Below the pieces are notes generated by a model. It saw only the letters and a program-made list of their open reading frames with translations. It was not told the DNA's origin and searched no databases. The position numbers were made by a program, and so were the translations under genes. Source: Eubacteriaceae bacterium (GTDB lineage Bacteria > Bacillota > Clostridia > Eubacteriales > Alkalibacteraceae). From it: a stretch of 64,000 nt of DNA. Shown in pieces: positions 1 through 7,583 of the stretch (its first letter is position 1; each line of letters begins with the position of its first letter). The DNA is taken from assembly GCA_013335935.1 (NCBI GenBank), contig JAAXUP010000003.1, forward strand, positions 1-64,000, written 5' to 3'.

Positions 1-289
1 GGATCTCACCCATTAAAAGCGCCGTTTTCACATCTTTAAAATAGGTCAGAACATGGATCTCTTCTCTGGTATTGACTTCGATTCCCGGGAGCAGCAGCAG
101 TTCATTCTCAATGGCAATTTTCTCCATAGCCGGGAGGTTCATAGCGGTATTGTGGTCGGCCACGGCTATGATATCAAGACCAATAAGTTTCGCCATATTG
201 ACGATATTATTTGGCGTCATATCCTCATCTCCGCAGGGAGAAAGGGCGGAATGAATATGCAGATCAACCGCATAGGGCTGAGTGTCCAT
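1..289 (-). CDS. PHP-domain phosphoesterase, partial (runs off left edge)
   Basis: The reading frame starts at an ATG at 289 and is open to the window edge, so only the N-terminal 96 residues are visible. The start carries the PHP metal motif DLHIHSALSPCGDED, and later comes an ADHNT motif, both typical of PHP-family metal-dependent phosphoesterases. It begins 2 bases after the DRTGG gene and is the last visible gene of the hydrogenase-sensor cassette. In Clostridia such PHP genes often sit in clusters with electron-bifurcating hydrogenase genes, so hydrogenase subunits may follow to the left. The substrate is not known. Confidence 0.85.
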   Translation of the reverse strand, partial: MDTQPYAVDLHIHSALSPCGDEDMTPNNIVNMAKLIGLDIIAVADHNTAMNLPAMEKIAIENELLLLPGIEVNTREEIHVLTYFKDVKTALLMGEI

Positions 290-291
290 GG

Positions 292-621
292 TTACAGTCT
301 TTCCTTGAATTCACAGGCAATTTTGTAAGCATCCAAAGGAGTAGTAAAAACCGCGATCCCTTCCTCAGATGCTCTTGCCAGGGTATTTTCTTCCGCCTTG
401 ATATTTTCAGGCAAAATAATGCAGCTCATTTCTAAAAGCACAGCTACCGCGATGATATTCATATGGGTCTGTACGGTTATCCATGCACTCCCCTTTCCCG
501 CATGGGCCATTACCCAGCTTAAAAGATCTCCGATATAAACACTTTCGATTTCTTTATTCAGATCTATATCTTCATTAAGAAGCTTCAACCCTTCCAGTGA
601 TGCCAGGTCTTTCAAAATCAT
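292..621 (-). CDS. DRTGG-domain protein (second copy of cassette)
   Basis: This 109-residue soluble protein consists of one DRTGG-like domain, the fold also found at the N-terminus of HPr kinase and in phosphotransacetylase regulatory regions. Visible family features are the GDLLSWVMAH segment and the hydrophobic strand IIAVAVLLEMSCIILPE. No enzyme motif is present, so it is probably a ligand-sensing or partner-binding module. Its ATG overlaps the stop of the hydrogenase-like gene by 4 bases, which indicates translational coupling. It is a distant paralogue of the DRTGG gene at 2397-2741. The ligand is unknown. Confidence 0.8.
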   Translation of the reverse strand: MILKDLASLEGLKLLNEDIDLNKEIESVYIGDLLSWVMAHAGKGSAWITVQTHMNIIAVAVLLEMSCIILPENIKAEENTLARASEEGIAVFTTPLDAYKIACEFKERL

Positions 622-1961
622 TCAATATCATCTCCTTCATTTTTCTCCTTCATTACTGGCACAACCTTCTCTGAGAGGTCGTACATCAGCTTGGAAAGCT
701 CATTAATGGCTTCTCTGAGCACGAAGATACAATCAACCTCACTTGCCTGTCCTCGTACGATATCTTCCGCCAGAGCTCTGCAGTCAGGCGCGCCGCAGGA
801 TCCGCAATCGATCCCCGGCAATGTTCCCTGTATCCTGTCCATCATCTCCATCTTTTCCATCGCTTTTTTAATATCCGGATCAAGAGGGGTGACAGGCATA
901 CGGTATACTTCCCCATGCCTGTTCAGAAAGCCCGAATCGTAATAATCCTTTATCATTTCGTCCGTGATATCATTCTCCATATTTTTCTTTTCAGCAGATC
1001 TGTCCATGATCTTTTTCTTTGCGATAAATGTATTTTCTACGGTCAGGCAGCCCCCGACACAGCCTCCGATGCAGGCCAGGCCCTCGAAGAAGTCCAGATC
1101 GCTGAGACGGCCGTTTTCGATTTCCTCAAGCACTCCAATAACATTATGTATCCCATCCACATTGATGATCTGTTTTTGAGGAATGAAACTTGACTCTCCA
1201 CCGGTATGCGCCCAGATAAGGCCTCTTCCCGAGGAGTGCTGAAGATTTTCTTCTTCGATGGAATCCAGCTTGTCAAGAAGCTCGGGATAAATTTCTTTTA
1301 TGGAAATAGAAGCATCCACGCTTGATTCTGCATTATCCCAGGGAATATAATTGTGGATCGTCGTTGCCTTAGCTGCGCAAGGGGTAATGAAAATGATCCC
1401 AATATCCTTGGCTTCCAGATTTTTTTCCTTCATGATCCGTTTCCTGGCGATTCGGGCAGTTATTTCCATGGGTGATTCCAGACTTACCAGATTTGGAATA
1501 AGTTCCGGGAACCTCACTTGAATAAGCCTGACCACTGCCGGACATGCCGATGATATCAGGGGCTTTCTGACAGTTTTCCCTTCAAGCTCAAATTTCAATG
1601 CTTCTCCCACGATTTCTGCACCGTAGGCTACCTCACAGACTTCATCAAACCCAATTTTTTTAAACGCGGTAAGGATTTTATTCACGCTGATATTCCTCTT
1701 GAATTGGGCGATGGTTGTTGGCGCAGGCATTGCCACCGTGTATTTATAGTCTTTTAAAATATTCAAACTATCGGTTACTGCATTTTTTGCATGATAAGGA
1801 CAGACACGGATACATTCTCCACAGTCTATACATCTTTCCTTTATTATTGTAGCTTTCCCGTTTCTAACCCGTATCGCTTGAGTCGGGCAATTTCTTAGGC
1901 AGGTTGTACAACCCTTGCATTTGCTCTTGTCAAGTACAACCGAATGGTAATAATCCTTCAC
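618..1961 (-). CDS. Sensory-type [FeFe]-hydrogenase-like iron-sulfur protein
   Basis: The 447-residue protein starts with two ferredoxin [4Fe-4S] motifs (Cys15/18/21/25 and Cys44/47/50/54). The hydrogenase H-cluster domain follows, then a C-terminal FeS domain with Cys386/389/394/411. The four H-cluster ligands seem to be present: Cys140 in SSACP, Cys195 in TPCAAK, and Cys297 and Cys301 in ACIGGCVGGC. The cysteine that normally precedes the first ligand and relays protons in catalytic enzymes is Ala139. The same change is known in sensory hydrogenases of the HydS type. The gene lies between two DRTGG genes and an RsbW-like ATPase gene. I infer a hydrogen or redox sensor rather than a bulk hydrogenase. 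Confidence 0.88.
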   Translation of the reverse strand: MKDYYHSVVLDKSKCKGCTTCLRNCPTQAIRVRNGKATIIKERCIDCGECIRVCPYHAKNAVTDSLNILKDYKYTVAMPAPTTIAQFKRNISVNKILTAFKKIGFDEVCEVAYGAEIVGEALKFELEGKTVRKPLISSACPAVVRLIQVRFPELIPNLVSLESPMEITARIARKRIMKEKNLEAKDIGIIFITPCAAKATTIHNYIPWDNAESSVDASISIKEIYPELLDKLDSIEEENLQHSSGRGLIWAHTGGESSFIPQKQIINVDGIHNVIGVLEEIENGRLSDLDFFEGLACIGGCVGGCLTVENTFIAKKKIMDRSAEKKNMENDITDEMIKDYYDSGFLNRHGEVYRMPVTPLDPDIKKAMEKMEMMDRIQGTLPGIDCGSCGAPDCRALAEDIVRGQASEVDCIFVLREAINELSKLMYDLSEKVVPVMKEKNEGDDIE

Positions 1962-1974
1962 AGGTTCACCGCCT

Positions 1975-2397
1975 TCAGATATTAAATATCATTTTTATTT
2001 TTGTCCCCGTTGGAACTTCTGATTCAATGTAGAATTCATCTGCACATTTTTTCATATTTGGAAGACCCATACCGGCCCCAAATCCCATTTCTCTTATTTC
2101 ATGTCCGGCAGTAGACCAACCCTCTGTCATGGCCAGATCCACATTTTCGATTCCCGGGCCGTAATCTTCTGTCTCCACAAATATTCTGTCACCGTCGATT
2201 AAAAGATCGATTTTCCCTCCCAATGAGTGTATGGCAATATTCATCTCGGCTTCATAGGAAGCGATGGCTATCCTTCGAATGATCGAAGAATCTACCCCCA
2301 GCTGCTTCAGCGTCCTCTTTATCGTCCTGGATGCATCCCCGGCACTTGAAAAATCACGGCTTCCAACATTAAAAGTCATTTCATAGGTATCAGCCAT
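1975..2397 (-). CDS. RsbW-like anti-sigma/ATP-binding protein
   Basis: The 140-residue protein has a GHKL ATPase fold like anti-sigma factor kinases (RsbW, SpoIIAB). Motifs seen are EAEMNIAIHS (N box), the ATP-lid segment EDYGPGIEN, and GFGAGMGLPNMKKCAD (G box). There is no histidine-kinase dimerisation domain and no membrane segment. It overlaps the upstream DRTGG gene by one base and precedes the hydrogenase-like sensor. A signalling role as kinase or anti-regulator that reads the sensor state is an inference. No cognate sigma factor or anti-anti-sigma gene lies in the window. Confidence 0.85.
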   Translation of the reverse strand: MADTYEMTFNVGSRDFSSAGDASRTIKRTLKQLGVDSSIIRRIAIASYEAEMNIAIHSLGGKIDLLIDGDRIFVETEDYGPGIENVDLAMTEGWSTAGHEIREMGFGAGMGLPNMKKCADEFYIESEVPTGTKIKMIFNI

Positions 2398-2741
2398 TAT
2401 TCCATATCTCCCAAGCCTTTTTTATAAAGCCTTCCACAGGATTCATATAATGGCAATTCTGTGGTCATAATGACCATATTAAGTTCTTCTGCCTGTTGGA
2501 TCAGATCCGGAGTGGGGGTCTTATCTCTGACAAAAACCAGACATTCGATATTTGCCATTTCGGCAGTTTTTAAAACGTGAATATTAGTAAGGCCGGTTAG
2601 TAAAACGACATTTTCCTTGGCGAATCTTAGTACATCACTCATCAGGTCGCAGCCGCATGCCAGCGACACTTCATAATCAAGTTTATCTTCACCGCATAAG
2701 ATGCTGGCTTTTAGTATGTCTCTTATTTCATAGAGCTTCAT
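2397..2741 (-). CDS. DRTGG-domain protein (first gene of cassette)
   Basis: This 114-residue soluble protein has the DRTGG fold, with LACGCDLMSDVLRFAKE and TGLTNIHVLKTAEM segments. It opens the apparent operon DRTGG, ATPase, sensor, DRTGG, PHP. The start is preceded by a GGGAGGG ribosome binding site, and a plausible sigma-A promoter lies 44-72 bases upstream. Such small DRTGG proteins recur in hydrogenase regulatory clusters of Clostridia, but their ligand is not known. Confidence 0.8.
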   Translation of the reverse strand: MKLYEIRDILKASILCGEDKLDYEVSLACGCDLMSDVLRFAKENVVLLTGLTNIHVLKTAEMANIECLVFVRDKTPTPDLIQQAEELNMVIMTTELPLYESCGRLYKKGLGDME

Positions 2742-2784
2742 ATATTGCCCTCCCTGTATCTTTCGAATTCCCGAATATACTCTA

Positions 2785-2813
2785 ATAATAAATTAAATGT
2801 ACGGTTAATACAA
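2785..2813 (-). promoter_or_regulatory. Candidate promoter of hydrogenase-sensor cassette
   Basis: On the minus strand TTGTAT and TATTAT are separated by 17 bases, followed about 40 bases later by a strong GGGAGGG ribosome binding site and the first DRTGG gene. The spacing fits a sigma-A promoter. It lies in the 99-base gap after the binding-lipoprotein gene, so the cassette may be transcribed separately from the transporter operon. Confidence 0.45.
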
Positions 2814-2840
2814 CTTAAATAATAGCAGTGAGGTTACTAT

Positions 2841-3929
2841 TCAGTCCGTCTTTTTGATTCTCATCCCTGTCCCTGATAATATATCTTTCACGTCCTGATC
2901 AGACAATGTGTAACTGAAAAATGTTTTATAGAAATTTTTCGTCTCCTTGTAAAGGTCAATATCTTTGAATAAATCCGGATATAAAGTCTTGTCGAGCCAA
3001 AGGATCGCCAAAGGAGTTTCAATTGAACCAGGGTGGCCCCATCTGGAGATTCCCACAGGCATCTGATACACAGTACGATTATTTACAGCGTCCAGACCCT
3101 TCCATTTGCTGTCGGTCAGGATATAGTTGGCTACGCCTTCTTCATTAGCAATTATTACCTCTGGATCCCAAATAAATATCTGCTCAAGACTGGCATAATT
3201 TTTATTTTCAACTAAGTTCAGTTCTTTATCAACAGAGACATTGATTACACCTGCTGACTCCATCCAGTCAGCGGACAATGAATCCTCGCTGTCTGTCCTT
3301 ACTGCTTCGTTTACCGAGTGATAGACTTTGATTTTTTCTTCCGCTGATAAGTTCTTCGTTCTTTCTTCGGCCAGGGCTATGCATTTACGGTAATACTTTG
3401 TATATGCTTCAGCTTTTTTTACAGCATCCCCTCCGCATACCTTGCCGATGATTTCCACCGCTTGTATTTGCTCTTCCATGTTTGTATAATCAGCGCAGAC
3501 CGCCGGTATACCCAATTCAGATATTTTCTTCATTTCTTGTTCATTGGAAGCCGTGTCCGAACGCACAAAAACCACATCAGGGTCCGCTTTGATCAGCTCT
3601 TCTATGTTGATGGAACCATCTGTGAATGGCACAAGGGCATTATCGATATCAGGGAATAATTTGACAAAAAGTTTATCTCTTTTTAAACCTTCAACCACAG
3701 CGACGATCTTATCGTCCTGCTCTAAAAGTCCTAAAGCATGACCTGTAAAGGCATAGAGGCATGCGATTTTCTCCACTTTTTCAGGAATTATGACACTTCT
3801 CCCTGCGGAATCGATAATTTCAAAACTTTGCTCATCTGTACCTGATGGTTCATTTGCTTTCCAGCAGCCTGATAGAAAAAAAACAATGCATAGCAAGGCA
3901 ATCAATAAAATTATTCTTTTTTTCATCAC
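2841..3929 (-). CDS. ABC transporter substrate-binding lipoprotein (BtuF/FepB family)
   Basis: The 362-residue protein has a lipoprotein signal peptide with lipobox LSGC and lipidated Cys22. A class III binding-protein fold of the BtuF/FhuD type follows. Family features include DSAGRSVIIPEKVEKIA near the start, INIEELIKADPDVVFV, and a C-terminal WGHPGSIETPLAILWLDK segment. It would capture the ligand outside the membrane and deliver it to the permease encoded at 5658-6683. The family carries ferric siderophores, haem, cobalamin or, in the MolBCA branch, molybdate/tungstate. Sequence alone does not fix the ligand, but the leader RNA of the operon favours molybdenum or tungsten. It is the last gene of the transporter operon. 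Confidence 0.88.
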   Translation of the reverse strand: MMKKRIILLIALLCIVFFLSGCWKANEPSGTDEQSFEIIDSAGRSVIIPEKVEKIACLYAFTGHALGLLEQDDKIVAVVEGLKRDKLFVKLFPDIDNALVPFTDGSINIEELIKADPDVVFVRSDTASNEQEMKKISELGIPAVCADYTNMEEQIQAVEIIGKVCGGDAVKKAEAYTKYYRKCIALAEERTKNLSAEEKIKVYHSVNEAVRTDSEDSLSADWMESAGVINVSVDKELNLVENKNYASLEQIFIWDPEVIIANEEGVANYILTDSKWKGLDAVNNRTVYQMPVGISRWGHPGSIETPLAILWLDKTLYPDLFKDIDLYKETKNFYKTFFSYTLSDQDVKDILSGTGMRIKKTD

Positions 3930-3947
3930 AGCATTCCTCCCAGTATT

Positions 3948-4829
3948 TTACTTGTTTTCAACTATGCACAGAAGGGATTCATTTGTCCATCTTCGATATC
4001 TGCAGTTTAGACAAGAACGTTTGCTTTCTGTGACTTGTTCCTCCATCACGTCAGGAATGAATGCTTCACAGCCTTCAAGATAGATGCGGTTGTTGCCATA
4101 AGCTCTCATTCTTTTTTTATCCATGGTTGTCCATATTTTACGGTCTTCCAGCCAGTGGACGATCAACGTAACGACTCCGCCCGTCAACATGGGCTTTGCT
4201 TTCCATTCCACATATATTTTTTCATTGTCATCAAGCTGCATCAGATTTTCATCCACTACCTGCCGGATGATGCTCTCTTCCTTCAGCTGTTTGACAGCGT
4301 AAGATTCTCCTTTAAGAAACTGCTTGATCTCGCCTTTGACTTCGCCATCATTTCCTCCCAGCCGCAGTCCGATACCCGCAACCGCGCCAATGACGCCTTG
4401 TCCGGTTCCTCCAACTTCCTTTAGGTATACCTTCGCGGAGTCGGCCAGATCATAGGCCTCCTTTTTAGTGAGTACAATCTTCTTAGCCCGAAGTCCGAAA
4501 TCCAAAAGCAGTTTTCCATTTAAACCTTCGTTGATTTTGGTTATGCAGATTCCCGGATCTGAGCCTTCTGCGCTCTCTGCTTTCAGATATTCAGTAGCAA
4601 TCTCTACGATTTGATTATAATTTTTCTTATCCGTTTCGCAATCAAAACACATGGAACTATTGTGAGAAGTATAAGGGATATCCTCATGGAGTAAAAGCTG
4701 ATGTCTGGTAATAATACCACACTCCCCTAAACCTCTGTTTTTAATCAATTCTGCTATTTCCTGGGCTATGGCTCCTGTACCCTTGGATTCCAGATTATCT
4801 GTATCATCGATACAAATCAGCAATTTCAT
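3948..4829 (-). CDS. TiaS-like DDTD-motif protein (COG1571-related) in metal-uptake operon
   Basis: The protein begins MKLLICIDDTDNLESKGTG, which matches the N-terminal DDTD motif of archaeal TiaS, the ATP-dependent tRNA(Ile2) agmatidine synthetase. The start at 4829 follows AGGGTGA at good spacing; an in-frame ATG 12 codons upstream lacks one. At 293 residues it is shorter than archaeal TiaS. The end carries a small cysteine set (CLNCRYRRWTNESLLC) that may be a reduced zinc site. Bacteria normally modify this tRNA with TilS, so a tRNA role is doubtful. It lies between the ATPase and binding-protein genes. Its function there is unknown. Confidence 0.6.
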   Translation of the reverse strand: MKLLICIDDTDNLESKGTGAIAQEIAELIKNRGLGECGIITRHQLLLHEDIPYTSHNSSMCFDCETDKKNYNQIVEIATEYLKAESAEGSDPGICITKINEGLNGKLLLDFGLRAKKIVLTKKEAYDLADSAKVYLKEVGGTGQGVIGAVAGIGLRLGGNDGEVKGEIKQFLKGESYAVKQLKEESIIRQVVDENLMQLDDNEKIYVEWKAKPMLTGGVVTLIVHWLEDRKIWTTMDKKRMRAYGNNRIYLEGCEAFIPDVMEEQVTESKRSCLNCRYRRWTNESLLCIVENK

Positions 4830-4851
4830 CTTCACGTCACCCTTTCGTTTT

Positions 4852-5664
4852 TTACTTAAAATCAAGAGGGATCATGTACCGAAGCAACCGATCGTTCTCA
4901 AGATTATCGTAAACTTTGGTTTTCATCCTAAAAATATGCTCCATATTTTTTTCATTCAGCGTTTCACAGGCACTGCCGTAGGCTCCAAAAATTCCTTTAT
5001 CCATGATGGCTACATTTGTTGGTATCCCCTGACTTTCAAAGAAAAAAGCATGATTTGGAAAATGTGTTGCCATAACAATGGATATTTTGCTCTCTTTGAT
5101 CAGTTTTGTCATATGCTTGATTATACTTAACTCATGATAAAAATCCAGATGTGAAGTAGGCTCATCAAAGATCATCAGATCAGCTTCCTGTGCAAGAGCT
5201 CTTGCAAATTTGACAAGCTGGGATTCTCCTCCGCTAAGGCTGTTGAAATTCCTGTTCATGAATTTCTCCATTCCCACTTTTTTAAGACAATCCATTGAAA
5301 TTTCTATGTCCATTTTCCTTGGGGAATCAAACATGGAAATATGGGCAGTTCTGCCCATAAGAACGATTTCAAGTACAGTGTAATCAAATGTGTGCTTTTG
5401 CTTCTGAGGTATATACGAGATTTTTTTTGCCATTTCCGTCATTGAAATATCAGAGATGTTTTCACCTTCAATAAAAATTTCTCCCTTTTCAACCTTGTTC
5501 ATTCCAAGAATACACTGGATCATTGTGGTTTTCCCGCACCCGTTTGGACCTAAGACACAAAGCATTTCACCCTTTTTAAGGGTAAAACTAATATCATTCA
5601 AGATTTTGTTTTTATTTGGATAGACAAAACTCAAATTTCGGACATCAATTATTGGCATCACCAA
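4852..5664 (-). CDS. ABC transporter ATP-binding protein (FecE/BtuD family)
   Basis: The 270-residue ATPase has Walker A GPNGCGKT (39-46), a Q-loop near residue 87 (YIPQKQ), the signature LSGGESQ (from 143) and Walker B LMIFDEPTSHLD. This is the BtuD/FecE branch that pairs with 10-helix permeases. The start overlaps the permease stop by 7 bases, as expected for coupled translation. It energises import of the ligand bound by the lipoprotein encoded at 2841-3929. Confidence 0.93.
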   Translation of the reverse strand: MVMPIIDVRNLSFVYPNKNKILNDISFTLKKGEMLCVLGPNGCGKTTMIQCILGMNKVEKGEIFIEGENISDISMTEMAKKISYIPQKQKHTFDYTVLEIVLMGRTAHISMFDSPRKMDIEISMDCLKKVGMEKFMNRNFNSLSGGESQLVKFARALAQEADLMIFDEPTSHLDFYHELSIIKHMTKLIKESKISIVMATHFPNHAFFFESQGIPTNVAIMDKGIFGAYGSACETLNEKNMEHIFRMKTKVYDNLENDRLLRYMIPLDFK

Positions 5665-6683
5665 TCCCCAACCCCTCTCTTGTTTTTGAGAATAATGATA
5701 TAGATCGGCCCTCCGATCAAAGCAGTAAGGATGCCTAAAGGAATCTCACTTCCGGTGATGGAACGTGCGATATCATCCACAATCAAAAGAAAGCTTCCAC
5801 CCATAGTAATGCATAAGGGAATCAGCTTTCTGTTGTCATTGCCTACAAGCATTCTGCCTATATGAGGGATCACCAGCCCGATCCACCCTATTGTTCCGCT
5901 TATACAAACTGACCCTGCAGTAGCCAGAGCTGTACAGGTGATGATGATCCCTCTGTACAAAGCTGTATTGACTCCCATAGACCGGGCTTCAGTCTCCCCC
6001 AGGGATAAGACATTGATCCTCCAGCGTACAAGCATGATCCCAGCCATGCCAATAACAATCGGTATGGATGCAACAAGCAGATCTCTATAATTAGCCCTTG
6101 CCAGGCTCCCCATGAGCCAGAAGGTTATTTCGGAAAGCTCCTGATAAGGGTCAGCTATGTACTTGGCAAATGATATCAGTGCCGAAAATATGGAGGATAT
6201 GATCACTCCTCCTAAAACCAACATGATCGTGGGAGCCGCTTTGTAGATTTTACCCACCGAATAGCTCAATCCCACTGCTATCAGTCCAAAAACAAAAGCA
6301 AATACGTAGTTCAGTACCATACTATTAAATAAAATTATTGAAAGACAGGCTCCAAATCCGGCACCTGCGCTTACTCCCAGCATTCCCGAATCAACCAGTG
6401 GATTCCTGAAGACTCCCTGCAAAGCTCCGCCACTTACTGCCAGTGCAGCTCCCACTAAAAGCGCCATAAGTATTCTTGGCATTCGAATTTGCCATACCAG
6501 CGTTTGCTCCATCAGAGAGAATCCGGTGTGATCTCCAGTAATTGCAGCTTTCAAGATTGCAAGAAGCTGGGATGCTGCAAGAGGGTACCTTCCGATGAAC
6601 AAGGATATAAATACCAGGATGATGGGTACAACAAAACCTGCAGTCAAGATGATTTTACTATTTATTTTACCTGTACTCATCAT
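5658..6683 (-). CDS. ABC transporter permease (FecCD/BtuC family)
   Basis: The 341-residue protein is highly hydrophobic with about nine to ten membrane helices. It shows FecCD signatures: RMPRILMALLVGAALAVSGG with GVFRNPLVDSGMLGVSAGAG near the N-terminus, and GTIGWIGLVIPHIGRMLVG toward the C-terminus, the region that touches the ATPase. A single permease gene implies a homodimeric BtuC2D2-type importer. It follows the surface-protein gene after 13 bases. Confidence 0.93.
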   Translation of the reverse strand: MMSTGKINSKIILTAGFVVPIILVFISLFIGRYPLAASQLLAILKAAITGDHTGFSLMEQTLVWQIRMPRILMALLVGAALAVSGGALQGVFRNPLVDSGMLGVSAGAGFGACLSIILFNSMVLNYVFAFVFGLIAVGLSYSVGKIYKAAPTIMLVLGGVIISSIFSALISFAKYIADPYQELSEITFWLMGSLARANYRDLLVASIPIVIGMAGIMLVRWRINVLSLGETEARSMGVNTALYRGIIITCTALATAGSVCISGTIGWIGLVIPHIGRMLVGNDNRKLIPLCITMGGSFLLIVDDIARSITGSEIPLGILTALIGGPIYIIILKNKRGVGDW

Positions 6684-6696
6684 CCACCATCCCCCT

Positions 6697-7314
6697 TTAT
6701 TTTTTGATTAGTTTCACTGCAACTACAGCCATCCCAGCTAAAATGCCCCAGTATACGATATTCGTTTGATCCCCGGTTTTAGGATTTTTTGCAGTTGTTG
6801 ATGCAGCTGCTTTATTGGCAGTTGCTGTATTTTGCGAGACTGCAGCCGCAACTGTCGAGAATGTGATCGTCACAGGTGCCCCGAGTACATCACCACTTTT
6901 ACTTTCTAATTTGCTGCCAATTTTCAACGCATATGTTTTTCCTGTCTGAAGTCCCCCGACAACCTGTATGATTACATCATTTCTTCGTTCCGGGTCTACG
7001 TTGTCATCAACCATAACTACATTGATGCTGACTTTGTTTCCTGTTTCATCTGTCATGGAAAAAGCGCTCATGTTGCTGTCCCTGACACTCATATTGACTA
7101 CATTTTTTGAAAACACCAAAAGGATCTTTCTTCCGGTTTCCACATTTTTTTCGTTGTTTGCAATTGTGGAGCTTTCCAGTTTCAATGGGTCAGCGCTGCC
7201 GCCGCCACTCCCGCTACCACTTCCCGTTCCGCTTCCAGAAGCCAGTACTGAACCTCCCATTACCATCAAACTAAGTACAATCATGATTGCGATGCTTTTA
7301 ATAAATCTTTTCAC
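6697..7314 (-). CDS. Secreted Ig-like protein with NPKTG sorting signal
   Basis: I chose the GTG at 7314 because GGGAGGA precedes it by 6 bases. The 205-residue product has a signal peptide ending near VLASG, then a Gly/Ser-rich linker (GTGSGSGSGGGS) and one domain resembling SbsA-type bacterial Ig folds (from ADPLKLESS to VTITFST). An Ala/Thr-rich stalk and NPKTGDQ follow, then a hydrophobic helix and KLIKK. This end is a sortase sorting signal of the NPxTG type. It is the first gene after the riboswitch candidate and precedes the permease gene by 13 bases. A role as cell-wall ligand-capture or spacer protein is an inference. The sortase at 26140-26790 is a possible processing enzyme. Confidence 0.8.
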   Translation of the reverse strand: MKRFIKSIAIMIVLSLMVMGGSVLASGSGTGSGSGSGGGSADPLKLESSTIANNEKNVETGRKILLVFSKNVVNMSVRDSNMSAFSMTDETGNKVSINVVMVDDNVDPERRNDVIIQVVGGLQTGKTYALKIGSKLESKSGDVLGAPVTITFSTVAAAVSQNTATANKAAASTTAKNPKTGDQTNIVYWGILAGMAVVAVKLIKK

Positions 7315-7350
7315 AATAATCTTCCTCCCTTTTTTTATCATTAATTTTGC

Positions 7351-7379
7351 AAAAAAAAACCATCCCAAAAAAGGAATGG
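7351..7379 (-). terminator. Intrinsic terminator between leader RNA and uptake operon
   Basis: On the minus strand CCATTCC, a loop of six T, GGGATGG and nine T form a compact intrinsic terminator. It sits after the folded leader element and 36 bases before the GTG of the first gene. The position is that of an expression platform that stops transcription when the aptamer is bound. Confidence 0.8.
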
Positions 7380-7415
7380 ATAAAAATCATGAAAATTTCA
7401 TACAATTGTTCATTC

Positions 7416-7506
7416 ATCCTTTCCACACTGGGAGGCGTAGTCGTTTCCATCTACACCCTAATGGTCTGCACTCTTAGGTATACACCCTTAGAATCTCGAC
7501 TCGGAT
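7416..7506 (-). ncRNA. Candidate Moco/Tuco-type riboswitch aptamer
   Basis: The minus-strand RNA is closed by ATCC at its 5' end and GGAT at its 3' end, with AGTCG/CGACT forming the next stem. Two internal hairpins follow: CTAAGG/CCTAAG with one A.A mismatch, and CCAT/ATGG. The 3' side reads CTACGCCTCCC then GTGGAAAGG. From memory these blocks and this architecture resemble the molybdenum or tungsten cofactor riboswitch. A promoter lies just upstream and an intrinsic terminator just downstream. The element heads an operon with a BtuCD-like importer, a family that includes the MolBCA molybdate/tungstate transporter. That this is a regulatory RNA is well supported; the ligand class is less sure. 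Confidence 0.6.
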
Positions 7507-7536
7507 ATTATTCTATTATGATATGCTGCTACAGCT

Positions 7537-7565
7537 ATTATACCTTTGATCATTCATGATGTCAT
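7537..7565 (-). promoter_or_regulatory. Promoter of riboswitch-controlled uptake operon
   Basis: On the minus strand ATGACA and a perfect TATAAT are separated by 17 bases. The predicted start falls about 20 bases before the folded leader RNA. It lies directly behind the stop codon of the small ATPase gene at 7584. Confidence 0.6.
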
Positions 7566-7583
7566 TAAAAATAATCAGAATAA

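Noticed and set aside
7416-7506. Cobalamin riboswitch, as often seen before BtuCD-type importers
   Set aside because: The element is too short (about 90 bases) and I found no B12-box-like GCCACTG sequence.
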